Below are positions 1 through 5,735 of a stretch of DNA of 8,448 nt, in pieces. Under the pieces are notes generated by a model. It had not been told where the DNA came from, did not search any database, and saw nothing but the letters and a program-made list of their open reading frames with translations. The first letter of the stretch is position 1, and each line of letters starts with the position of its first letter. The translations under genes and the position numbers were made by a program. Origin of the DNA: Burkholderiales bacterium (GTDB taxonomy: Bacteria > Pseudomonadota > Gammaproteobacteria > Burkholderiales > Burkholderiaceae_A); the NCBI GenBank assembly GCA_030834045.1, contig JAURFZ010000056.1:1-8448 (forward strand). Direction: 5' to 3'.

Positions 1-1114
1 CAAGCCCTGGGGTGTCACTTCCATGCTTGGTCCAGCGGTTGGCCTGCTGGTAGACCTCGTACTTCAGGTCAACACTAAGCTGAGCCGAAACACGTTTCTC
101 AAGCTTAAGGCCAAGGGTGTAGGCGCCAAGACGGGCTAAGCGCTGATCGAAGCTAATGGGGTCTTGCCCTAGCCTGTGGCCTTGTGGAATGGCGGGCCGC
201 TTTGGTGAGGCAGGATCGGGCGGGGAAAAGAAGTAGGCGGCAGACTGCGAGTAAAGCCGAAGCACGGGGCTCACCGACCAGCCTTGGCCCAGAGGCTGAT
301 GAAGTTCTGAGCTAAGCGTCACCGAGCCAATACCAAAGCTGTCGTCGTAGAGCCGAAGGCCAAAACGGTGACTGCGGCCTGAGCTTTCAAAATGGTGGTT
401 CCACACAAAGCTAAGTGCTGTCTGCTCTTTTTTTGATGGGCGCAGATCAAAGCGTTTATAAGGATCGCTGTAATAGCCAAGGCCGCGGCTGTGAACAAGA
501 CTAACCTGCACTACGTCAAGGGGGCTTAGTACAAGGCCGACTCCCACGAGCCATTCTTGAACGTTCTTTTTTTCATTCTCCACAATGCCGGTGACGGGAT
601 TGATGGTGTCGCGGCTTATGGAGTAGCCAAGCTCGTAACTCTGGTTGCGGTCTTGGCTACTCTGTCGCCATAGAAGGCTGGTGTTGCGCGACTGGTAGTC
701 GGCTTCGCGGGAGTAAGCCAGTCCAAGGGTAAGCTGAGAATTCGCCCAGTGACGGCTTAGGCGAAAATCGGAGGCGTTGCGTTCGTCATTCACCGAGGTG
801 AAACTGTCGGGGTCGGTGTAGTAGGTGGGCGAGGCACCCGAGATGCCATCGGAGACCAAATACCCCTGGGCAGACCAAGCCTCGGACATGGCCAAGGTAA
901 AGCCAAGCGATGGGGCCTTCACCGCCATGCGGTCGTGCCCGTCTTGGGACTCTTGATAGTGCAGATACTTAAGCCGAAGCTCGGAGAAGACAGGTGCAGT
1001 GGTAGCTGTACCTGCGCTTGCAGGGTTGGCGAGCGACGCTGCGGGTATTGCCAAGGAGCCACCGGCAAGTGATGCAGACACCAGGCTTAGCTTTTTAAGC
1101 CAGCCTAGTTGCAC
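1..1114 (-). CDS. DUF3570 family outer-membrane-type protein, 3' end outside the window
   Basis: The frame is open from a GTG at 1114-1112 to the left edge, about 371 codons with no stop; DUF3570 proteins are usually around 400 residues, so only a short C-terminus should be missing. The N-terminus (MQLGWLKKLSLVSASLAGG) is a signal peptide with two lysines and a hydrophobic core, probably cleaved after an Ala around residues 25-34. The body alternates polar and aromatic residues (for example SELRLKYLHYQES, then many Tyr, Trp and Phe strand ends), as expected of an outer-membrane beta-barrel. The family assignment rests on this pattern plus its place directly after a DUF4266 gene, the usual partner. 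The GTG lies inside the end of that gene (10-nt overlap), so translation is probably coupled; upstream there is only a G-rich run, not a clean Shine-Dalgarno. Biochemical function is unknown to me. Confidence 0.82.
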   Translation of the reverse strand, partial: MQLGWLKKLSLVSASLAGGSLAIPAASLANPASAGTATTAPVFSELRLKYLHYQESQDGHDRMAVKAPSLGFTLAMSEAWSAQGYLVSDGISGASPTYYTDPDSFTSVNDERNASDFRLSRHWANSQLTLGLAYSREADYQSRNTSLLWRQSSQDRNQSYELGYSISRDTINPVTGIVENEKKNVQEWLVGVGLVLSPLDVVQVSLVHSRGLGYYSDPYKRFDLRPSKKEQTALSFVWNHHFESSGRSHRFGLRLYDDSFGIGSVTLSSELHQPLGQGWSVSPVLRLYSQSAAYFFSPPDPASPKRPAIPQGHRLGQDPISFDQRLARLGAYTLGLKLEKRVSAQLSVDLKYEVYQQANRWTKHGSDTPGL

Positions 1115-1368
1115 CCGCAGCCCCCACCCCCAATGCCTGCGCCCCCTGAGGAGGCCTCGCGACTGAAGTAGACATGCTCGGTGAATCGCCGGTCAAGCGG
1201 GTCGGGTTCAAGGGCCATGGCAGGCTCGGCCAGGTAGGCCTTCTCCCAGGCTGCGACCCGCGGCAGGCTCTGGCAGCCCGTAAGCAAGACACTGCCCATG
1301 AGGCTTGTGAAACTGATGGCGAGCCAGGCTCTGGCAGCCCGCAACAACTTAAGATTTTTCTGAGACAT
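1105..1368 (-). CDS. DUF4266 family small lipoprotein with Cys-Gly-Cys-Asn C-terminus
   Basis: An 87-residue protein when started at the ATG at 1368-1366; an in-frame TTG three codons earlier (1377) is possible but less likely. A basic n-region (KNLKLLRAAR) is followed by a hydrophobic stretch and the lipobox Leu-Thr-Gly-Cys with the Cys at residue 32, so export and lipidation by the Lgt/LspA pathway is expected; the residue after Cys is Gln, not Asp, which favours the outer membrane. The mature part holds PRVAAWEKAYLAEPAMAL, a DPLDRRFTEHVYFSREAS block and a glycine-rich tail ending Cys84-Gly-Cys86-Asn87. This block order and tail are what I know as DUF4266. It overlaps the TlpA-like gene by 20 nt and the DUF3570 gene by 10 nt, so the three are surely one operon. 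The two tail cysteines could bind metal or be substrates of the thioredoxin-like neighbour; that is inference. Confidence 0.88.
   Translation of the reverse strand: MSQKNLKLLRAARAWLAISFTSLMGSVLLTGCQSLPRVAAWEKAYLAEPAMALEPDPLDRRFTEHVYFSREASSGGAGIGGGGCGCN
1264..1341. repeat. 17-bp exact direct repeat inside the DUF4266 gene
   Basis: The plus-strand word caggctctggcagcccg occurs at 1264-1280 and again at 1325-1341, 61 bp apart. On the coding (minus) strand the first copy read encodes the n-region around Arg-Ala-Ala-Arg-Ala-Trp. The second, in another frame, encodes the Gly-Cys-Gln-Ser-Leu of the lipobox. Because 61 is not a multiple of three, recombination or slippage between the copies would delete most of the signal peptide and shift the frame. 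Confidence 0.9.
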
Positions 1369-1942
1369 GGCGTTCAAGGGTTTGGCGAAGTGAATCTGCA
1401 GTGTTCACAGTAAAGCCTTTGTGTTCAAACACAATAAAGCCCTTAGGGTGAATAAGAAAGCTGGTGGGCATGGTGGAAACGGCATAGTCCTTTGCAACTC
1501 GGCCGGGGGCATCCCATAGCACCTGAAACCGTGCCGGGTTTGCACGAAGAAAGTCGGCAAGGCGGTCTTCTTTGCGGTCCACGCTAATGGCAACCACCTG
1601 AATGCCTAAGGAAGCCTTAGCGTCCTGAATCGCGTTCATGAAGGGGAACGAGAGCAGGCAGGGCGCACACCAAGAGGCCCAGAAATCAAGGTAGACCCAT
1701 TGGCCTTTAAGGCTTGATAGGCTCACGGAGGGGCCAAGACCTTGTGTGGCTAAAACCTGTGGCAGCGTGAAGTCGGGCGCCTGTCTGCCCGATGCATTTG
1801 CGGCAAGAGGTTCGGGCGCCATGAGGGCCTTGCTTGCAAATGCAGCAAGCCCAGGCGTAAGGGCAAGGCCGGTGAAGGCAACACCCAGTTTACCTAGAGC
1901 ATGGCGCCGACTCGCAGACCGGTGTTGTATCCTCGCTGTCAT
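1349..1942 (-). CDS. TlpA-like periplasmic thiol:disulfide oxidoreductase (thioredoxin fold)
   Basis: A 197-residue protein. Residues 1-40 form an export signal with two adjacent arginines (SRRHALGKLG, residues 11-20) before a hydrophobic segment rich in Ala, Gly and Leu; the pair could be a weak Tat motif, though Sec export is equally possible. The thioredoxin/AhpC-TSA domain starts at about residue 54 (QAPDFTLP). The redox motif Trp-Cys-Ala-Pro-Cys lies at residues 91-95, and the loop with the usual cis-proline (STMPTSF) has Pro159. These features match TlpA/ResA-type proteins that reduce or exchange disulfides in the periplasm. The start ATG is preceded by GAGG with only three bases between, a tight spacing. 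It is the first gene of the operon with the DUF4266 and DUF3570 genes, and its end overlaps the DUF4266 start by 20 nt. Its natural client is unknown; the cysteine tail of DUF4266 is the obvious candidate. Confidence 0.92.
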   Translation of the reverse strand: MTARIQHRSASRRHALGKLGVAFTGLALTPGLAAFASKALMAPEPLAANASGRQAPDFTLPQVLATQGLGPSVSLSSLKGQWVYLDFWASWCAPCLLSFPFMNAIQDAKASLGIQVVAISVDRKEDRLADFLRANPARFQVLWDAPGRVAKDYAVSTMPTSFLIHPKGFIVFEHKGFTVNTADSLRQTLERHVSEKS

Positions 1943-1986
1943 ATACCTCGATAAAAATTCGTTTCCAAAGTTAGGAAGGGTGCTTC
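1943..1986. promoter_or_regulatory. 44-bp divergent gap between the TlpA-like and YjbH genes
   Basis: This short AT-richer gap separates two start codons on opposite strands. It holds the Shine-Dalgarno of each gene: cctc at 1946-1949 (GAGG on the minus strand) and aggaaggg at 1973-1980 on the plus strand. Any promoters must lie here or inside the first codons of the opposite gene, so the two transcription units probably share or interfere at this point. I found no convincing -35/-10 pair. A ttgtat at 1925-1930 with gataaa at 1950-1955 has a spacing of 19 and is weak. Confidence 0.5.
1973..1980 (+). promoter_or_regulatory. Ribosome-binding site of the YjbH-family gene
   Basis: The sequence aggaaggg sits six bases before the ATG at 1987, a near-consensus Shine-Dalgarno at the right distance. 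It fixes the start of the gene downstream. Confidence 0.8.
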
Positions 1987-4224
1987 ATGCGCTATTCAAA
2001 CACGCTTTTCGTAAGCCTTGCCACCGTGCTTGGTTTAACTGCGGGTGCAGTCCATGGACAGTCTGCGCCCCGTGCAGACGTGAACACGGGGCTGTCCGTA
2101 CAAGGCTACTCCTCAACAGGGGTGATGACCCCTAATGCCTACACCTTGCCCTCGGGCGCGGTGGGTCTTTCTTACGATCAACAAATGCCAGGCGCTCCCG
2201 ACCCCGATGGCTACAATATTCAAATGGGCTTTGGGCTTCTGCCTAGCCTTGAAATGGTGGGCAGGCTTGCCACCAACGATTTGAACTGCAATATGTTTGA
2301 AGCCGGCAAGTGCCCACCGGGCATGATTCGTGATTTCTCAGGCTCCTTGAAGTGGCAGCTACCTGTGCCAGCCTCATGGTCTGGTTGGCCGTCGCTTGCC
2401 GTTGGTGCCACCGACCTGGGTGGCGCGGCCACCTATTTCCGCTCGTATTACGGTGTGGCCTCGCAGCGGTTTGACGATGTTGAGGTTTCGTTGGGAATGG
2501 CCTCGGCCAGGGTGCCCACCGCGCCGCTTGATGGTGTGTTTGGTTCCATTTATTGGCAGGCGGCCTCGTGGCTTGGTTTATCTGCTGAGGCGGTTGGAGG
2601 TGAGGCCTGGATGTCGGCGCGTCTTCAGGCCCCGCGGGCCTACACCTCGTGGTCCATCCAGCCTCACTTTTCAGTGACCCAACGCATTTCCGATTCCAGA
2701 CTCACCGAGAAGAACTGGATGGGTATTGGTGCCACCATGGCCTTTGACACCGGGCTGCCAAGCCTTGGGGCCAAGGCGTCGGGTGCATCGGGTGCAGCGG
2801 GTGCAGCGGGTGGCTCGGCCAGTCGTGCAGGCGGAGGCGTGCTTACGGTTTCCGACATGCCAGCCAACCGGTTGCTTGGCGCATTGCAGGCGGCGGGCTT
2901 TCACAAGCCCCTCGTGCAAGATGCACCCAATGGCCTGTGGGTTCGGGTTGACAACACCAGCTACGCCTGGAATCTGCTGGATGCTGCAGGTGCCGCTTTG
3001 GGCCCCGTGGCCGCCGCCTATGGCAAGGTGACTAAGCCTTTTGTTTTGGAAGTCTCACGCCGTGGCATTGTGCTTGCCAGGCTTGAGGGCACAAGCAACT
3101 GCGCCTACCAATTCTTAACCGAAGGCTCGCTTGCCTGCGGCACGGGCACGCCCGTAAGTTTCGTCAGCCTTGGTTCGAAAACAGCGGTGCAGTCTGCGGT
3201 TGCCGGCGATGCCAGTGCAAGCGGTCTTCCCCAAGGCGTAGGCAGTTGGGGGTCAGGCCTGTTCAGTGCCCAGGCCTTTCGGCCCGAACTTATTCTTAGC
3301 CCGGGGCTTATTACCGGCATTGGCACCGAGGCCGGCGCACTGGACCACGACATTGCATTGAATGCCAACCTGGTGCTGCCCCTGTGGCAAGGCGCCTACC
3401 TTGACGTAAACCGTGTTGTCCCCTCGGGCATTAAGTCGGGCGACTTTCAATCGGGCGGCGCGTTTTATAACTCGCGTTTTGTTGCGGCGACAGATCGCAA
3501 GCTCTTTCATCAGCTTGCACGTATTCCTGCAGGCGACACCCTGGCAAGGCTAAGCTACGGCAGCATCTTTGCGCGACCGAAGGCTCAGGGCGAGGGCCGG
3601 TTTGCAAGCGGGGCCATTGCCCCCGTTACCCTATCTGCCTCTGACTGGCAGGGCTGGCAGTTTGAGGCGGCAAGCCAGTTTTTTGAAGGTCAGTTAAGGC
3701 TTGGTGTTTCTCAGGGAGACTTCACCAACGAAGAGGCAGCGACCAATGCAACAGGCCTGAGTAAAAACCGCGAGCCCTCGCTGGTCTCGGTGCGTGTTGC
3801 GCCCGGTGTGTGGCCATCAAGCCATACGGAAATTCAAGGCGGTACCTTCTGGGGGGGCGATAAGGGCTATTTAATTACCCAGCGGTTCTGGCATGGGGAC
3901 ACAAGCTTTGGTGTCTTCTTTCGTAAAAGTCGCATCAGCAGTGCCGAGCCCTACACCTCGTTTGCAGGCTTTCAAATTTCAGTCCCCCTTACACCTCGGG
4001 TCAACCGCGGCCTTGGTCCGGTTCAGCTGCAGGGCACCAACCAGTTTCAGTATTCCGTTGAGACCAAGGTGCTTGAGAAGGACAACCGCATTGTGCAGGG
4101 CTACGGCATTATTCCGCGGGTGGGCGAGAGCCTTACCGTGTTTGCCAACCGGGACCGCACCGGGGCCGATTACCTGAACCGCTCCATCTACAGGCTACGC
4201 GACGGGTATCAGCTTTCGAAGTAA
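1987..4224 (+). CDS. YjbH-family outer-membrane protein (exopolysaccharide-associated)
   Basis: A 745-residue protein with a strong Shine-Dalgarno and a clear signal peptide (residues 1-24, ending AVHG before Gln25). Residues 35-255 start with the typical YjbH opening (GYSSTGVMTPNAYTLPSGAV, then Tyr63) and continue with barrel-like strands including GFGLLPSLEMVGR. A glycine/alanine/serine linker follows at 261-284, then a globular part at about 285-400. A second barrel-like region at about 430-745 holds HDIALNANLVLPLWQGAYLD, the GDTLARLSYG segment and EIQGGTFWGGDKGYLITQRFW, which are typical of the family C-terminus. E. coli YjbH and its group 4 capsule homologue GfcD are linked to exopolysaccharide secretion. 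No yjbE, F or G partners are in the window. Cysteines occur as two close pairs, 101/109 and 372/384. It stands alone on the plus strand and ends before a terminator. Family is confident; the exact role here is inferred. Confidence 0.9.
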   Translation: MRYSNTLFVSLATVLGLTAGAVHGQSAPRADVNTGLSVQGYSSTGVMTPNAYTLPSGAVGLSYDQQMPGAPDPDGYNIQMGFGLLPSLEMVGRLATNDLNCNMFEAGKCPPGMIRDFSGSLKWQLPVPASWSGWPSLAVGATDLGGAATYFRSYYGVASQRFDDVEVSLGMASARVPTAPLDGVFGSIYWQAASWLGLSAEAVGGEAWMSARLQAPRAYTSWSIQPHFSVTQRISDSRLTEKNWMGIGATMAFDTGLPSLGAKASGASGAAGAAGGSASRAGGGVLTVSDMPANRLLGALQAAGFHKPLVQDAPNGLWVRVDNTSYAWNLLDAAGAALGPVAAAYGKVTKPFVLEVSRRGIVLARLEGTSNCAYQFLTEGSLACGTGTPVSFVSLGSKTAVQSAVAGDASASGLPQGVGSWGSGLFSAQAFRPELILSPGLITGIGTEAGALDHDIALNANLVLPLWQGAYLDVNRVVPSGIKSGDFQSGGAFYNSRFVAATDRKLFHQLARIPAGDTLARLSYGSIFARPKAQGEGRFASGAIAPVTLSASDWQGWQFEAASQFFEGQLRLGVSQGDFTNEEAATNATGLSKNREPSLVSVRVAPGVWPSSHTEIQGGTFWGGDKGYLITQRFWHGDTSFGVFFRKSRISSAEPYTSFAGFQISVPLTPRVNRGLGPVQLQGTNQFQYSVETKVLEKDNRIVQGYGIIPRVGESLTVFANRDRTGADYLNRSIYRLRDGYQLSK
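2779..2814 (+). repeat. Four 9-bp tandem units in the YjbH-family gene linker
   Basis: Units of the form (t/g)cgggtgca start at 2779, 2788, 2797 and 2806; the last ends in ggc. They are in frame and encode Ser/Ala-Gly-Ala repeats (residues 265-276) inside a flexible linker that runs to about residue 284. Changes in copy number would add or remove three residues without a frameshift. Confidence 0.85.
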
Positions 4225-4254
4225 CACAAGCGTCGTTCGCCTTGCACTAACTTG

Positions 4255-4282
4255 AAGGGCCCCAATACCGGGGCTCTTTTTT
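4255..4282 (+). terminator. Rho-independent terminator after the YjbH-family gene
   Basis: Stem aagggcccc (4255-4263), six-base loop (4264-4269) and ggggctctt (4270-4278) give nine pairs with one G-U wobble. A run of six T at 4277-4282 follows on the plus strand. It lies 30 bases after the yjbH-family stop codon. On the minus strand the same hairpin comes just after the TolC stop but lacks a T run, so it should stop plus-strand transcripts well and minus-strand transcripts poorly. Its T run includes the first bases of the TolC stop codon (4281-4283). Confidence 0.88.
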
Positions 4283-5735
4283 ATTGGAACCAGGTTGAGA
4301 GCTCTTCAAAGACGGGCGTATCGGCCTGGGCCACGAGCCCTAAAAGGCGCACGTGGTTCACCAGCAACTGCAGCTGCGCCTGCCTTAAATCAAGCTGTGT
4401 CTGGGCGGCGCGCTGTTCAGCGGCAAGAATATCCAGCGTGGACCGCAGCCCCGCCGTAAAACTCTTCTGGTTAGCAATAACCACCTGTTTGGCGGACTCC
4501 ACAGCCTTCTCAAGCGCGGCCACACGGGCAATGCCTTCTTTTAGGGCATAAAACGCCTTACTTGCCTCAATGCGAGCGGTGGTCTGGGTGCGGCTTACAA
4601 GCTCTTCGGCTGCACGCAGTTCGGCGGCGGTCTGCCGGTCACGCGACTGCAGAAAACCACCCTGGTAAAGGGGAAGCGTCAGCTGAACACCAATGGCCTG
4701 GGTTTCGGTTTTTGAGTCTACAAAAAAGCTGTTTTCGCTGGAGCTTTTAGAGGTCTGTGCGACGAGTTCAAGGGTGGGCAGGTGGTCGGCGCGGGTTGCA
4801 CGGCCTGCGGCCTGGGCAGCCTCAACCTGAGCCTTGCGGGCAAGAAGCTCGGGGCTGGCAGTGTTAATTTTTTCAAGCCAGGTACTTAGTGTGCCGGGGT
4901 CAAGCCTCTGGCTTGCTATTAGCAAGGCCTTGTTCTCGCGAAGCAAAATGGGCTTGGTAATGGGGCGGCCAGTAATCTCTTCAAGCTCGGCCTGCGCGGC
5001 CTGAATGGCCTGCCTGGCCTGCAGTTGCTGGGCGTCGAGTAGGTCGCTTTGGGCTTGTATTTCATCAATGTCTGTTCGAATGCCCGTACCGGCTTCAAGT
5101 GCGCGTTTGGCTGCGGTAAGGCGCGAGCCGGTCGAGCGCTGCTGAAGGTTTACCAGGGTTAGCTGCTCGTAACCAAGCGCCAGGTTGCCATAGGCGGCGA
5201 CAAGCCGGTTGCCAAGCTGCTGCTGCTCAAGGCTTAGGGCCGCCTCGCCTGAAGCTACAGAGGCCTTGGCCTGGTCACGACTTGCTGTGAGCCGAAGGTT
5301 AAGCAGCGGCTGACGAATGGAAAGCGTTGTGCTGTAGCTTGGATAGTCTTGCTTAGGAAAGCTCTGCCCGCCATCGGTGCGCTCTTGTTCGATACGGTAG
5401 TGCTGCGAGGAGATCGAGATGTTGGGGCGCAGCCTTGCCACCGCCTGGGGTAGGGCCTCGCGGCTGGCCTCTGTTTGAGCCTGGGCCGCACGAAACTGCG
5501 GGTCGTTTCCAAGGGCTGCTGTGTAGGCCTCGGCAAGGCTAAGGGCATGGGCGGCGCCTGCGGTTGCAAGCAGGGCGAGTGCAGCCGTGGTGCGCAACGC
5601 CTTGCGCCTAAGCTCTTCGCCAAGGGCCTCTTTGCCAAGGGGCACTTCGCCAAGGGGCACTTCGCCAAGGGCCTCTTTGCCCTTGCAGACAAGAGTAGTA
5701 GGTGCTGGTAACGGGTTCAGGTTCAGCATCATCAT
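4281..5735 (-). CDS. TolC-family outer-membrane channel of a type I secretion system
   Basis: A 484-residue protein made of two outer-membrane efflux protein repeats, about residues 66-250 and 275-470. They are rich in Ala, Gln and Glu heptad-like helices (AAYGNLALGYEQLTLVN, AALEKAVESAKQVVIANQ). The segments TLSIRQPLLN and GVQLTLPLYQGG are the usual TolC strand motifs. The first start ATG overlaps the TGA of the HlyD-type gene (ATGA, 5732-5735), and the purine run before the ATG triplet is a plausible ribosome-binding site. The signal peptide is odd: its hydrophobic core (ALRTTAALALLATAGAAHA, cleaved after about residue 64) comes after a 45-residue lead that contains four 5-residue repeats (residues 21-40). 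No conventional ATG start lies next to the core; a TTG at codon 47 is the only nearby alternative. It should form the trans-periplasmic exit duct for the pump encoded upstream. Confidence 0.92.
   Translation of the reverse strand: MMMLNLNPLPAPTTLVCKGKEALGEVPLGEVPLGKEALGEELRRKALRTTAALALLATAGAAHALSLAEAYTAALGNDPQFRAAQAQTEASREALPQAVARLRPNISISSQHYRIEQERTDGGQSFPKQDYPSYSTTLSIRQPLLNLRLTASRDQAKASVASGEAALSLEQQQLGNRLVAAYGNLALGYEQLTLVNLQQRSTGSRLTAAKRALEAGTGIRTDIDEIQAQSDLLDAQQLQARQAIQAAQAELEEITGRPITKPILLRENKALLIASQRLDPGTLSTWLEKINTASPELLARKAQVEAAQAAGRATRADHLPTLELVAQTSKSSSENSFFVDSKTETQAIGVQLTLPLYQGGFLQSRDRQTAAELRAAEELVSRTQTTARIEASKAFYALKEGIARVAALEKAVESAKQVVIANQKSFTAGLRSTLDILAAEQRAAQTQLDLRQAQLQLLVNHVRLLGLVAQADTPVFEELSTWFQ
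5616..5682. repeat. Four and a half 15-bp tandem units in the TolC-family gene lead
   Basis: Plus-strand units begin at 5616 (ttcgccaagggcctc), 5631 (tttgccaaggggcac), 5646 (ttcgccaaggggcac) and 5661 (ttcgccaagggcctc). A partial fifth unit is at 5676-5682. Read on the minus strand they encode EALGE, VPLGE, VPLGK, EALGE (residues 21-40). The order is symmetrical: outer units alike, inner units alike. Fifteen bases keeps the frame, so copy number can change without loss of the gene. Confidence 0.95.

Noticed and set aside
1095..1292. A 65-codon minus-strand frame within DUF4266
   Set aside because: It is a shifted reading of the DUF4266 gene. Its Arg-Ala-Ala-Arg start is simply the second copy of the 17-bp repeat read in the frame of the first.
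1105..1377. DUF4266 as a ribosomally made modified-peptide precursor, because of its Gly/Cys tail
   Set aside because: The lipobox, conserved mature blocks and lack of any modifying enzyme in view fit a lipoprotein better. The tail is still flagged as a site to test.
1746..2135. A 129-codon plus-strand open frame across the divergent region
   Set aside because: It lies opposite the TlpA-like gene and overlaps the YjbH-family gene in another frame. It has no ribosome-binding site and its product looks like a frame shadow.
2671..2919. Minus-strand frame with Cys-Thr-Arg repeats, like a small metal-binding peptide
   Set aside because: It is the antisense reading of the 9-bp repeats in the YjbH-family gene, with no ribosome-binding site or neighbour to support it.
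4252..4551. 99-codon plus-strand frame after the YjbH-family gene
   Set aside because: It starts next to the terminator and runs antisense through the TolC-family gene; a shadow.
5616..5682. CRISPR-like array
   Set aside because: The repeats are directly joined 15-bp units with no spacers and are in a coding frame.
5475..5711. Plus-strand frame with Phe-Ala-Lys-Gly repeats
   Set aside because: It is the antisense reading of the 15-bp repeats in the TolC-family gene; no start context or family features.
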